From contig NC_081410.1 in the NCBI RefSeq assembly GCF_030272615.1, positions 191,229,619 to 191,293,618 on the forward strand: 64,000 nucleotides of DNA, written 5' to 3'. The notes under the pieces are model-generated. The model worked only from the letters and a program-made list of their open reading frames with translations. It had not been told where the DNA came from and ran no database searches. A program made the position numbers and the translations under genes. How positions within the stretch are numbered: position 1 is the stretch's first letter; each line of letters begins with the position of its first letter. This document shows positions 11,642 through 21,639 of the stretch, piece by piece. The stretch comes from Cryptomeria japonica (taxonomy: Eukaryota > Streptophyta > Pinopsida > Cupressales > Cupressaceae).

Positions 11642-14600
11642 ATGAGTTCCACAACTATTAGTTCTACCTACACTATCCTTGTTAGACGAAGCATTATAAT
11701 TAAGGCTTCCCAAGGTTTAATTCCCAAGGAGATGGAGCATAATTTGGGTGACTTCTTTAATGAGGATAATGCTAATTCTTCCCATCCTAATCATCTTCCT
11801 ATCTATCCAATTGATGAGTCCCACGATGAAGAAGAAGCCTTGTCTAGAGTTTCCAAAAATCAATTTCAAAATTGAACAATCAATTTGATAACTTTCAATA
11901 ATGGATGTCCCAAGAGTACCCTAATAGTGAAGCTCTTCCATTAATTGAAGGCCTTAAACACATTATTTAAAGTTATAAGAATGAAATTGATATATTGTGT
12001 GGAATTGCTCATATTGTTGATCTAATGTCATGCTTATCACGAGTTGTGCTTAGAACTTAGGTTATTCACAACCTTCAAATCAAATCAATTCTTCTATTCC
12101 TTCGACTACTTCAATGGTTAGTGTTCCTACTTTTACTTCAAACATCATGGCTACATCAACTCAAAATGTCATTCCTACAACCATTGGTCATGGGGAAAAT
12201 CCCTCTTCTTCATTTAATCCTCCATCTTTACCTATGTCTTCCGTAAGTATTCTTGTTATCCCTCAACCAATCAATATTGATACAAGGAGGAATTCATTCA
12301 ACAATTTTGTTCCTCCTTTAAGTGTCCCATTTCTTATTCAACCATCACCCATGCCTACTTATCATAATGTCCCACCACCTTATTCTCAATCCATGCCTGC
12401 CTTCAATACCATCACACCAACTTCTCAATCAACCATGTCTAACATCAATTCTCAAACTGTGTCTTCCTTACAACAACAAATTTCTTCTATGAGTCAATCC
12501 AAGTTTAGTGTGCCACCTTTGATGTTGTGAGCCCACTTTCCCTTGATATTGTTAAAGTCGTGCCACCTAAGCATGTTGAGGTCCCTCAATTGGAACTCTA
12601 TAATGGAAAAGGTGATCCTCTTACACATGTCAAAACATTTCAAACCGTGTATACTTATTTTGCTTATGATCAAAGATTGCTTGCAAAATTGTTTACAAGA
12701 ACATTAAGAGATAAGGCTTTACAATGGTATCGTTATTTGTCTTCTTATTCCATCACTTCTTTTCAACAACTAGAAAATGCTTTCATCCAATAATTCCAAA
12801 ATAACATTGGTCCCAAAATAAATTTGACCGATTTAATGCATTGTAAACAAGGTGTTAAAGAAAAAGTGACTGATTTCATTGGTAGATATAAGCATTTGTG
12901 TGCTCAAATTTGTTTTTATGTACCTAATAATGATATTCAAAACATTTTCATTTCTAATTTGCAAAAAAATATCAGGGAAAATTTTCTTTTGCTTGATTTT
13001 ACTTCCTTTCCATAGTTGTGTGCAACACTCCACAATTATCAACTGGCTATGAGTCAAATGGGGCAATCCACTCCTATGGCTCCAAGTGATAAAGGCGAGA
13101 ATGTTTAACAACCATTTTCAAAGTTCAAACTAACAAAAAGATTCATCAAGTTAAATGATACAATCAACAACAAGAATGTGAATGCTACAATAGGTGTGCC
13201 ATCTATTGCTAAATTTTTTAAAAGAGAAAGACAATTTACTCTGAATGAATCTTTACATAGTATTATGTCTCAATCGTTGCAAAGAAATGTTATCAAACTT
13301 CCTCCTATAAAACAAGTTGATCCTTCTAAACTCGCATCCCCTTATTTTGATAACAATTCATTTTGTCAATTTCATCGTCAACCTGGTCATGATACTGAGA
13401 AATGTTTCGCATTGAAAAATAAGATTCAAGATTTGAATGATAACAATACTATATCTATGGCAAGTGTGAATGATAAAGGGAATAAATTAGTAGCTCCTCC
13501 TAATCAAAATCTGATTTTTTTTACTAATCCCTTGCCTTCTCATACCTCTAACGTAATTGAGACTTAGTACTCTTCCTTCTCCTTTGAGGAATTTGCTTCT
13601 ATGGCTCCGAATTTGGTGAACATGGTAGAGAAATAAAATACACCTAAGGATCCTTGTATTACATTTGACCCTAGTGATACCATTAGAGCACCCGATGGCC
13701 CTTTATACATAGTTGTGAAGGTTAAGGATATCCCTTGTCGTGGTGCTCATTTTGATCCTTCTTGCATGGTTAACGTCATCACTGAGGAGTATATTTTCAC
13801 TTTACGATTGCATAAACCAATATATGATGCCTCTAATGTAGTTGTGAAGTTATGTGATGGCTTCTCTTGTCCTACCATTGGCTCTATCACCCTTCCTATT
13901 GAAGTTCACACTAAATCCATGGATGTTGACTTTGTTATCATACCCTCTTCCAAGAGATTCCATTTGAAGTTGGGATATCCTTGGCTATCTTCCATGAAGG
14001 CTATTACTTCTCCAATCCAAAAGTGTCTAAAATTTCCTCACAATGGAGAAATCATAAACGTGAACTATAGCTTATTTCACCCATTTTAAAGAAGCCCTAG
14101 TCTTCCTATTGATTTCTTTTGGCCTGAATAATTTCAATCTCTTCCATCAAGGAGCAATGCTCTTTTTCAATCTTATCAAAAATGGAAGAAAGATATGATC
14201 TTATCCTTAAGTCAACCTATATCTCCAACAATTGACATTCCTATCATGCTTGAAGATGAAGTTCTTCCCGTCATGGATATAACTAATCTCCCTCCTAAGG
14301 AAGATATTCACCCTATTCCTATGGATGCAACTATACCTTCTCCTAAGAGGAACAAAAATATTCCTCTTAAGGTTACACCTATACCTCCTCCTCATGATGG
14401 ACCTAGTCTTCTTCCTACACCTAATATTCCTCCTTTATATGGTGCAGTACCACCTCCTTCCTCTTATCAAGAGAAGAGGCTTGCTTCTCCTCTTGTTCAA
14501 CCTAAAAGACCTCAACCTAAACCTTCAACTATCAAGGAGAAAAATATTCCTACTTTTTCAAGTGTTCCTCCTCCTTCTTAGCCTTCCACTAAGACTTGAC

Positions 14601-15075
14601 GGAATCGTTGTGTGAGAGAACACTGACGAAGATGCCGTGTTCGAGCTCGTTTGTCCCTCAAAATACTCAATCTCCTAAAACTCCAACAGTTGACATGATT
14701 CCCTTTTCTCCTAAGCAAGATGTTCAAACTACATTTCCAAAGCATAAGTTGCACAAAACATGTGATGGTTTTACTCCTATTCGTGTTCTTGCTCCTCTTT
14801 TTCTAAACATTGATGAAGAAATGGATGAAAATGTTATTCATGATGTCAATACAACTCCTAATGCTTCTAATAGTGAGTATGAATATGTTGATGTGGACAA
14901 GAATTTATCAACTTAATTTTCACAAACCCTAATCCTAGCTCCTAGAATTGAACAAAGTGACTTACCACATGAGCATAGTCCTTCTTTGGATCTTGTAGTA
15001 GCTCCATATGTTGTGCTCGATGTTGCTCCTCTGGCATGTTTCTCGCCTTCCCAAAATAGTGATCAGAAATATTGA
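11642..15075 (+). pseudogene. gag-protease pseudogene of element 1
   Basis: The frame starts at ATG 11642 (MSSTTISSTYT) and reaches a stop at 15073-15075 after many premature stops and several frameshifts. Parts in order: an N-terminal acidic/Ser-Pro-rich section; a Gag core from about 12545 to 13050 (LELYNGKGDPLTHVK, then TLRDKALQWY, then FQQLENAF) of the Retrotrans_gag type; a CX2HX4HX4C knuckle at 13364-13405 (CQFHRQPGHDTEKC); a retropepsin-like part at about 13690-14060 with FDPSCMVNVI in place of the usual Asp-Thr/Ser-Gly and LGYPWLSSMKA after it; a long Pro-rich segment (14195-14600); and an acidic tail. Gag would form the particle that packages element RNA. Compared with element 2 this copy has more stops. 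Confidence 0.75.
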
Positions 15076-15846
15076 GAGGCGGATATCATACTAGATTAGC
15101 AATATTAACATTGTAGATCTTTTCTCTCTCTCTCTCTCTCTTTCTCTTTTGTGACCATTCTTCTATGTGTATCCCTGTTCTTCTATTTTTCCCTCAATGT
15201 CTACTGGAGGATGATGCAAAGCATTGAGATCTCTTTTGGTCTCTTTCATGTTGACTCGAAAGACATCCTCTCTTCCCTTTCTTTCAAGGTAGTGTCCTTC
15301 TTTGGGGAATGGTGATTATTATATTCATATACATATATGAGTTACCAATCAGTATACGAACCCCGAGGAAAGCGAAACTACCTTTTGACTTCGTGTTTTG
15401 TGCTCATTATCCTTGGGTTTATTGCTCACTTGGGGGCTACATCCTTGCGATAACATGCTCCCTCTGTTCTCTCTCTCTTGGGTGTATCCTACCTTAAATA
15501 AATTGCTCCCGATAAGACACACGTGATTGCTTTAATGTGGGGTCATACACTCCACTCATATCTTCCTTTTTGATACTTAGAATTATTTAGTGAACTTGGC
15601 TTTGCTTCATAATCTTGGTATCTTTTTTGTGACTCATAGTGAGGGGAACCTCGCTACTTGCAGTCATGGTTTCCCCTTCTTGATCTTCCCTTTTACTTTG
15701 CCAATCGATGTCATAAGATCCTAAGTCCACTAGGGGCTTGGTGCATCTTGCCTCCTTGATGTGGTAGAATTCTTTCAATCTTGTTTCCTTGTACTTTACT
15801 GGTAGTATTAGTGTATGCTTATACTCCCGCTAAATTGGGGGCTAAA
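15076..15846 (+). other. 3' non-coding part of element 1 with CT microsatellite and polypurine tract
   Basis: No frame is open. A CT microsatellite lies at about 15121-15142 and is also present in element 2 (about 54834-54850). AAATTGGGGGCTAAA at about 15832-15846, immediately before the 3' LTR, is the polypurine tract that would prime plus-strand synthesis. Confidence 0.65.
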
Positions 15847-16374
15847 TGTAGTATCATAAAATCGTGACCCTCACAATTTGTGACCACATTAGGGTCCTCA
15901 TGCACGCGATTCAAATCCCTAAGCCAGATCAGATACTAGAGACTTGCTCGGCACCTAAAACTGCATCTTGGTTGCCCTCTGCATTGCCTGACCTGCATCC
16001 TCTCCTGCAAAAAATGGCATGACAGGGGCATGGCGTCCTTGTCCCCTGCCCCATTTTGGGGCAAGACCCTTTTCAAATTATTCTTTGGAGGTTGCACATT
16101 GAGCAAGAAGACTCCCCCAATGTCGGACTGCGATAAAAAAATAGTCAATTAAACCTAACTGACAAGTATATAAGTTGCATTTGTCCTCTCATTTGCAAAA
16201 AGTGGAAATAAGGTGGATGGGTAGGAAGTTTACATGAGATCATGCATTCGATTATTCAAGTATTCAAGCATTCCTTTCCAACATTGAGAATTCTCAAGTC
16301 TCCTTTCAAGACTAGGTGTTGAATTCAAGTCAAGGATTCAACCATTGAAAAAGAGATTCATTCCAATATTCAAT
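15847..16374 (+). repeat. Truncated 3' LTR of element 1
   Basis: It begins TGTAGTATCATAAAAT and matches the first 530 bases of the 5' LTR, keeping the TATA box at 16167-16174. It stops after CCAATATTCAAT, where the junction to duplicate copy B begins. The remaining half of the LTR is missing. Confidence 0.8.
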
Positions 16375-16401
16375 CACTGTCGTGGATAGCATGTCAAGGA
16401 T
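16375..16401. other. Duplication junction filler
   Basis: Twenty-seven bases between the truncated LTR and PPR copy B. It holds TGGATAGCATGTC, which recurs at about 16425-16437 in the PPR sequence, and overlaps GTCAAGGATTC (16393-16403), which recurs at 16329-16339 in the LTR. The filler therefore appears copied from both sides. Confidence 0.65.
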
Positions 16402-17851
16402 TCTTTCATATTTATTGGGGCATTTGGATAGCATGTCCTGTCGGGATATGTGAATGCATTCAAGAAAGTTTGTAAGATACCATTCAATAACATGACAAAA
16501 GGCTCTTTGAGAGGATATTTTCTTAATCCACATAGCACACTGTGCTCCAGAAAACCTTTCTGTGGAGTTCGTATCACAATCCCAAAACCTCTGTTCATAC
16601 TGACATCACTTCTGCATTGGTTTTCTTATGCCGGTACAAATTGGCAGTTGACTTGTATTCCTTTAGGAATTGTTCTTCGACCTTTTCAAATTCAAGGTCC
16701 CTTACCACGTCTGGACTAGCTTCTTTCAAATGCCTTGTTTGTGTGCATGTCGACCAAGGTGGTTGCGCCTATAACATCTGAAAAAAGTGTTATTCTGTTA
16801 TGCTTTCGTGCGCCTGTCAATTGCATTCATTTGAAAGTTTGTGAATTACTTTTAACAAATGCACTGGGTGCATATTTTTGCATGCAATTAACCTGCGCAA
16901 ACCGTAAATTCATAACATATGCCATTAATCTCTCCACTATATTCATGTATGATCCTTCAATGGGGATGTTGATCTTTACTGAGTCACACCAAGAAAACAT
17001 GTCCACAAAACCACTACAGGTTTCACTGTCATTTTAATATTACGTGAGCCTTATCTACGCGTCCACATTTTGAATGGGTATCAACTAGAGCATTTGGTAA
17101 CTGCAACACCTAATAATAAATTTCCTTCTCTTTCTTTCATTCTCCAATGAAGTCCACACGCTGCCGAAATCTTACACGCTGGTGCAAATAAAGAGGACAC
17201 TAGCAGAGGTCATGGAGTTTCGCTTTAAAACTGTAAATTGCATTTAAATTAAAGTTTCTTTCGCCTTTTCCACACATCATTTTTGTTTATATCCAGGAAA
17301 TCTACATTCCGCAAATAACCACTGCATTCTATGAGATAACATCTCTTCAATGCATTTTGTTGAACTATTAGATGTTCTGAGGGAGTTTCATTACTGCATT
17401 CTATGCGATTTCTTCGAGACATTCTGTAAAACATTTCACGTGCCTTGTCTTTGCTTCCACATTTGTGTGCACGTTGAGACTGAGTTTTAAAACTGATTTT
17501 AAAGCTCTTTTTTAACAAACGCATTTTATGTTGCACCAGCAATCATGGCGGGACATAAGAAAATACCTTTTGAAACATTCTGTCAAATAGTGCGCATAAG
17601 TTTTGTCTGTGCTTACACACTGCATGCAAATCATCCAGAGCATTCCTAACTGTAATATCTAACAAAATGAATGTTCTGTATTTGTGCTTCGATGGGTATC
17701 CATGCGCTGCTAACATGTTGCGAGTAACAAGGAATTTTATAAGGTGGTAGAATTGCCAATTGCTTTTGTTTAAAAGTTTCTATTGCCTTTTCAACATATC
17801 TGTTTTGCAAATATCTTGCAAACGTAGCATTATGAAGAGACGCCTTTTCAA
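16402..17851 (-). pseudogene. PPR-protein pseudogene, copy B, first part
   Basis: This is the duplicate of 4817-6250 in copy A, on the minus strand, interrupted at 17852 by the TRIM-like element. RAHKCGSKDKAREMFYRM (near 17440-17480) is closer to a PPR consensus than the matching segment of copy A, and YVEKAIETFKQKQLA is at about 17770-17820. Frameshifts and stops separate the repeats, and some indels differ from copy A, so decay went on independently after the duplication. Confidence 0.6.
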
Positions 17852-17856
17852 AGCTT

Positions 17857-18131
17857 TGATAAAAGCAACAGAAACACAGAAATACAGAGGAGACAGGAGA
17901 GAAACCCATAAATGGGCTCTACTAAACACAGGTCCTTACAATTGAATTTATAAGAAGATACATAGAAGACTATGGATAAGCGTTAGTTAAAAAATTAATG
18001 ATGGGCAAGTGAAATAGTGCAACACAAGAATCACGTGGACTGAAGTCTCTAGAAGTCACTCGATGCAAGAATTTTCTGGAAGACAAAAGTTTCTAGGAAA
18101 ATCTGGAGGATAATTAATTTATCTGCCAACA
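17857..18131 (-). repeat. 3' LTR of TRIM-like element
   Basis: 275 bp, TG...CA ends, matching 19590-19864. The polypurine tract lies directly beside it on the internal side. Confidence 0.9.
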
Positions 18132-18149
18132 TCCCCCCATAAATTAATT
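18132..18149 (-). promoter_or_regulatory. Polypurine tract of TRIM-like element
   Basis: On the minus strand this reads ATTTATGGGGGGA just before TGTTGGC of the 3' LTR, the expected position for plus-strand priming. A second, near-identical ATGGGGGGATACC lies about 35 bp away. Confidence 0.75.
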
Positions 18150-18796
18150 ATCGAATTGTTTTTGGTATCCCCCCATAATCGAATTAGGATGGGTTCTGGT
18201 CTCAAACCTTTTTAGGTACCCATTTATAAAAATTATGTTTCCCCTAATCACTTTGGGTTTTCACAGTTTACTCTTAACCGATTCGCTTCAAACTTCTCTT
18301 TTACAATAACTTTTGGGTTTTTAACCTGTTTACCCATAACCATTTGGGTTTTCCCCAACTGATACAATCACTTTGAATTTCACATTACTTTGGTTTTTTT
18401 ACCAAAACAAGTGGTTTTGGCGTACCACGAACCATCATGAGAGACTCAACACTAACTTGGTTCCAATGACCATCGTGATGGGGAATTTTTATCACTATGG
18501 AATTTTTTCCTAAAATTATCGAGTCCATATAAAATGCAAACCATCTACCAAGACACATAGGTAACTAGCCACCGTGCTCGCTAGTTCTATAGGAATTCTT
18601 TTCAGCTACATGGTTCATCAATATATTAAACCAAACACTTTTGGGATGGCGGGTACCACCGATCATGCACCCCCTACAATAACTCAGCTACAATACATAC
18701 TTCAGATTTACCTTTTAACAAAGGTGACTCGCACTCAATACATTTGCCCATTTACATCGACACACTTGTTAATTTCACAAACAACACTTAACTATT

Positions 18797-18902
18797 CCTT
18801 TGCAAATTCTCACAGTCTTCACAACTCGCAACACTAAGGGGATTTCTTTCCTTTGCAAATTCTCAGTCTTCACAACTCGCAACATGAAGGGGATATCTTT
18901 GA
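18797..18902. repeat. Two-copy tandem repeat inside TRIM-like element
   Basis: A unit of about 50 bp beginning CCTTTGCAAATTCTC and running through CACAACTCGCAACA to AAGGGGAT occurs twice in direct succession. It is the only internal repeat I see in the element interior. Confidence 0.6.
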
Positions 18903-19571
18903 ACTCCAACAATCTTATTTGACATGACCACATTTGACAATGATATAGCCTTCAGATTTAGAGACACAAATTTTCTCACCACCGATAAAAAACACTTTGC
19001 ACATTTAATCAAAACACTATTTTTTTTCTCACCTCCAACAAAACTATTTTAAACTATTGGTTGTACTATGGCCAGTAGCACAATTTCCTTTAGTACTTGA
19101 TTCCATTGCAGTGCACTTGAAGCTTTGAGTCCCACAAGTCCATCCACACTTCCATTTTCAGTTCCCTTATACTTGCCATCACAAGACACTAGCAAACATG
19201 AACAATCTAACTTCAAGAAACACAAACACAGAGCACAACACACATTGCTAACAACACACTGAAAATATAGGTCACAACACAAATAGCTGACAGCCTAATC
19301 AGAAAATAGCACAGAGCCAGCTTATAACAAAAAACTTGGCTGCTTCAGAAACAAAATCGAACTTCAACCCTGGCTCAGACTTCTGCACTTTTAACCTTCA
19401 GCAACAAAAGATTAAAACGTTGAACAAGATGCAAAGCAAGCCAATCTGCTGGGCATAGACAAAACAGAACACAAAGACACTTGAACATAGCAAAGATTAT
19501 TCAATGCAAATCATAGAAAGCAACCATCACAAACTTAATACTCAATCACACAACCCACAACCCACGACTCG

Positions 19572-19589
19572 CTTGTTGCTCTGATACCA
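19572..19589 (-). promoter_or_regulatory. Primer-binding site of TRIM-like element (initiator Met tRNA)
   Basis: On the minus strand TGGTATCAGAGCAACAAG begins directly after the 5' LTR. TGGTATCAGAGC is the standard plant retrotransposon primer site complementary to initiator methionine tRNA. This fixes the element on the minus strand. Confidence 0.9.
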
Positions 19590-19864
19590 TGATAAAAACA
19601 ACATAAACACAAAAGTACAGAGGAGACAAGAGAGAAACCCATAAATGGGCTCTACTAAACACATGCCCTTACAATTGAATTTATAAGAAGATACATAGAA
19701 GACTTTGGATAAGAATTAGTTAAAAAATTAATGATGGGCAAGTGAAATAGTGCAACACAAGAATCACGTGGACTGAAGTCTCTAGAAGTCACTTAGTGCA
19801 AGAATTTTTTGGAAGACAAAAGTTTCTAGGAAAATCTGGAGGATAATTAATTTATCCGCCAACA
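19590..19864 (-). repeat. 5' LTR of TRIM-like element
   Basis: 275 bp, matching 17857-18131 with about 15 differences by hand count. It begins TGTTGGCGGATAAATTAAT on the minus strand. Confidence 0.9.
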
Positions 19865-19869
19865 AGCTT

Positions 19870-20690
19870 CCATCGCCGCACCAATAAACTCGACCTCATT
19901 TCCATCGATTGCTTTTGTTAGAATGTTTCTAAAGTGTTTTTAATGAATCCATTTTACACATAAGCTATAGTCACTGTGCAGTCTATGAGATACACTCTTT
20001 TCACCTTTTTTTTAAATGATGTCTACAAGATCAGACAATCTATGAGACCAAAATTGTTCGACCAAATAATCTATGGAATCAAAAATTGAGAACAACGGGT
20101 TGCGAATTGCATTCTTCTGATAGTTTCTAAAGCAGTCTATGAGATACACTCTTTCACATATTTTTAATGACGTCTATGAGATCAGGCAATCTATAAGACC
20201 AAAATTGTTCGACCAAACAATCTATGGAATCAAAATTTGAGAACAACAGGCTGCCAATTGCATTCTTCTGATAGTTTCTAAAGCAGTCTATGAGATACAC
20301 TCTTTCACATATTTTTTAATGACATCTACGAGATTAGACAATCTATGAGACCAAAATTGTTCGACCAAACAATCTATGGAATCAAAAATTGAGAACAACA
20401 GGCTGCCAGTTGCATTCTTTTGATAGTTTCTAAATCCTTCACAATGAATCCATTTTCTTCAAATTAAAACCATTGTATTGCATGCAACGACATGTCTTTG
20501 AGGTAGTTTATGTAACGATTCGGGTGTTTTGTCGATGAATGCACATTTTACTTGTGTGTCTCTGCTTTGAATGCTTCTAAAGCTTTTTCTATAGGTGCAT
20601 TCTCTGCAAACTTTATAATCATTGCATGTCGTGAGATAATATCTCTTAGATACAGTTCGCAAGTCATGTTCATGCAATCACAATTATGAT
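19870..20690 (-). pseudogene. PPR-protein pseudogene, copy B, second part
   Basis: Continuation of copy B beyond the TRIM-like insertion, matching 6251-6765 of copy A. It is expanded by the 151-bp tandem repeat. No frame longer than about 70 codons remains. Confidence 0.5.
19978..20433. repeat. 151-bp tandem repeat, three copies
   Basis: Units at 19978-20131, 20132-20282 and 20283-20433 begin GCAGTCTATGAGATACAC and end TGATAGTTTCTAA. Copy A has the unit only once (6363-6513), so the triplication arose in copy B after the segmental duplication. Confidence 0.85.
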
Positions 20691-21639
20691 GATAATGCCA
20701 TTGCATTTAAATGTCAGTTAGTTATAATGACTAACTCTCAAATTGGCTATTTGATACTATTCTTAATTAAATTTAAAAAAATAAATAAATTATTATTATT
20801 ATTTATAATAATTTAAAAATAAGTTTAATAGTAAAATTTAAATTAAAAAGTAACTTTCTAGTATTATTATTTATTGAATATGAAGAAAATTAAATTTAGA
20901 TTTAAATAAAAAACAAATCTAAATTAAATAATTTATTGTTATTATTTATTAAATGTAAAAAAATATTTTTAACTCTACATTTAAAAAACTTCTAATTTAA
21001 AAGAATATGTTTTAAATCTATATTTAAAAAAAAAATTATTTATTTATTTATTTTTGCGTGAAAATAATTTCATATTCTAAGACTAAAAATTATATTTTTA
21101 AATCTAGATTTAAAAGAAGCTTTTAATTTTAAAAAATATTTTTTTAATCTACATTTAATAGAAACTTCTATTTTTTTTCATGCAAATCATTTTATATTTC
21201 ATATTCTAAAATAAGACTAAATAAAATTAATTAATCTATGTACGACTAAATTCTAATAAATATGAACCATATGAAATTAATTAATCTATGCTAAAGGTAA
21301 AAATTTTGAAATTTTGAATCTTCTACACATAAATTTTATTTATAAAATATAGGTATGCTAGTTAATATTGGTAATTTGAGTTGTTTTAAAATCTTCAATT
21401 GATGCTTGAAAAGCTATTAAACAAAACTGCCACCTCTTTCCTTTTCAGTTGATTTCACAATCACACTAACTTGTTCAAGATGACTTTATGGGCAACAAAC
21501 TATCTTATTTAGTGGTTTTTATCAATTATGTGATTTATCTCATGTTTCTATATGGTTGTTTAAGTCTATTTTCAAATTTTTTTAAGAAGTGAAAGTATTC
21601 TCAAGTAATTTTTAAAGTATGGGGAAATGAAAATTTGGA
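20691..21639. other. AT-rich non-coding DNA, counterpart of 6770-7544
   Basis: No coding potential. It matches copy A with scattered differences until about 21460, after which a stretch absent from copy A leads into the MITE-like array. Confidence 0.65.

Larger units (their letters stand above)
9338..16374 (+). mobile_element. Gag-only LTR retrotransposon, element 1 (non-autonomous, TR-GAG-like)
   Basis: A roughly 7.0-kb element with a 5' LTR (9338-10518), a primer-binding-site-like sequence, a non-coding leader, a decayed gag-protease frame, a polypurine tract and a truncated 3' LTR (15847-16374). I find no reverse transcriptase, RNase H or integrase, so it would have depended on an autonomous partner. 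This matches the plant group described as terminal-repeat retrotransposons with a GAG domain. The CX2HX4HX4C knuckle in Gag resembles that of the Tat-like element X, which suggests a Ty3/gypsy origin. Element 2 is its duplicate, not an independent insertion. No target duplication can be read because the 3' LTR is cut off. Confidence 0.8.
17857..19864 (-). mobile_element. TRIM-like non-autonomous LTR element
   Basis: A complete 2,008-bp LTR element on the minus strand. Direct repeats of 275 bp lie at 17857-18131 and 19590-19864; on the minus strand they begin TGTTGGC and end TTTTATCA. A 5-bp target duplication AGCTT flanks it (17852-17856 and 19865-19869), and copy A shows the empty site, CAAAGCTTCCATCG. 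The primer site and polypurine tract are both in place. The 1,458-bp interior has no gag or pol; a minus-strand frame at 19049-19282 has no recognisable domain. By hand I count about 15 differences between the two LTRs. It must have used proteins from another element, probably copia-like given the primer site. Confidence 0.9.

Noticed and set aside
19572-19589. Possible tRNA gene fragment
   Set aside because: The sequence is only the 18-base primer site next to an LTR; no cloverleaf or control boxes surround it.
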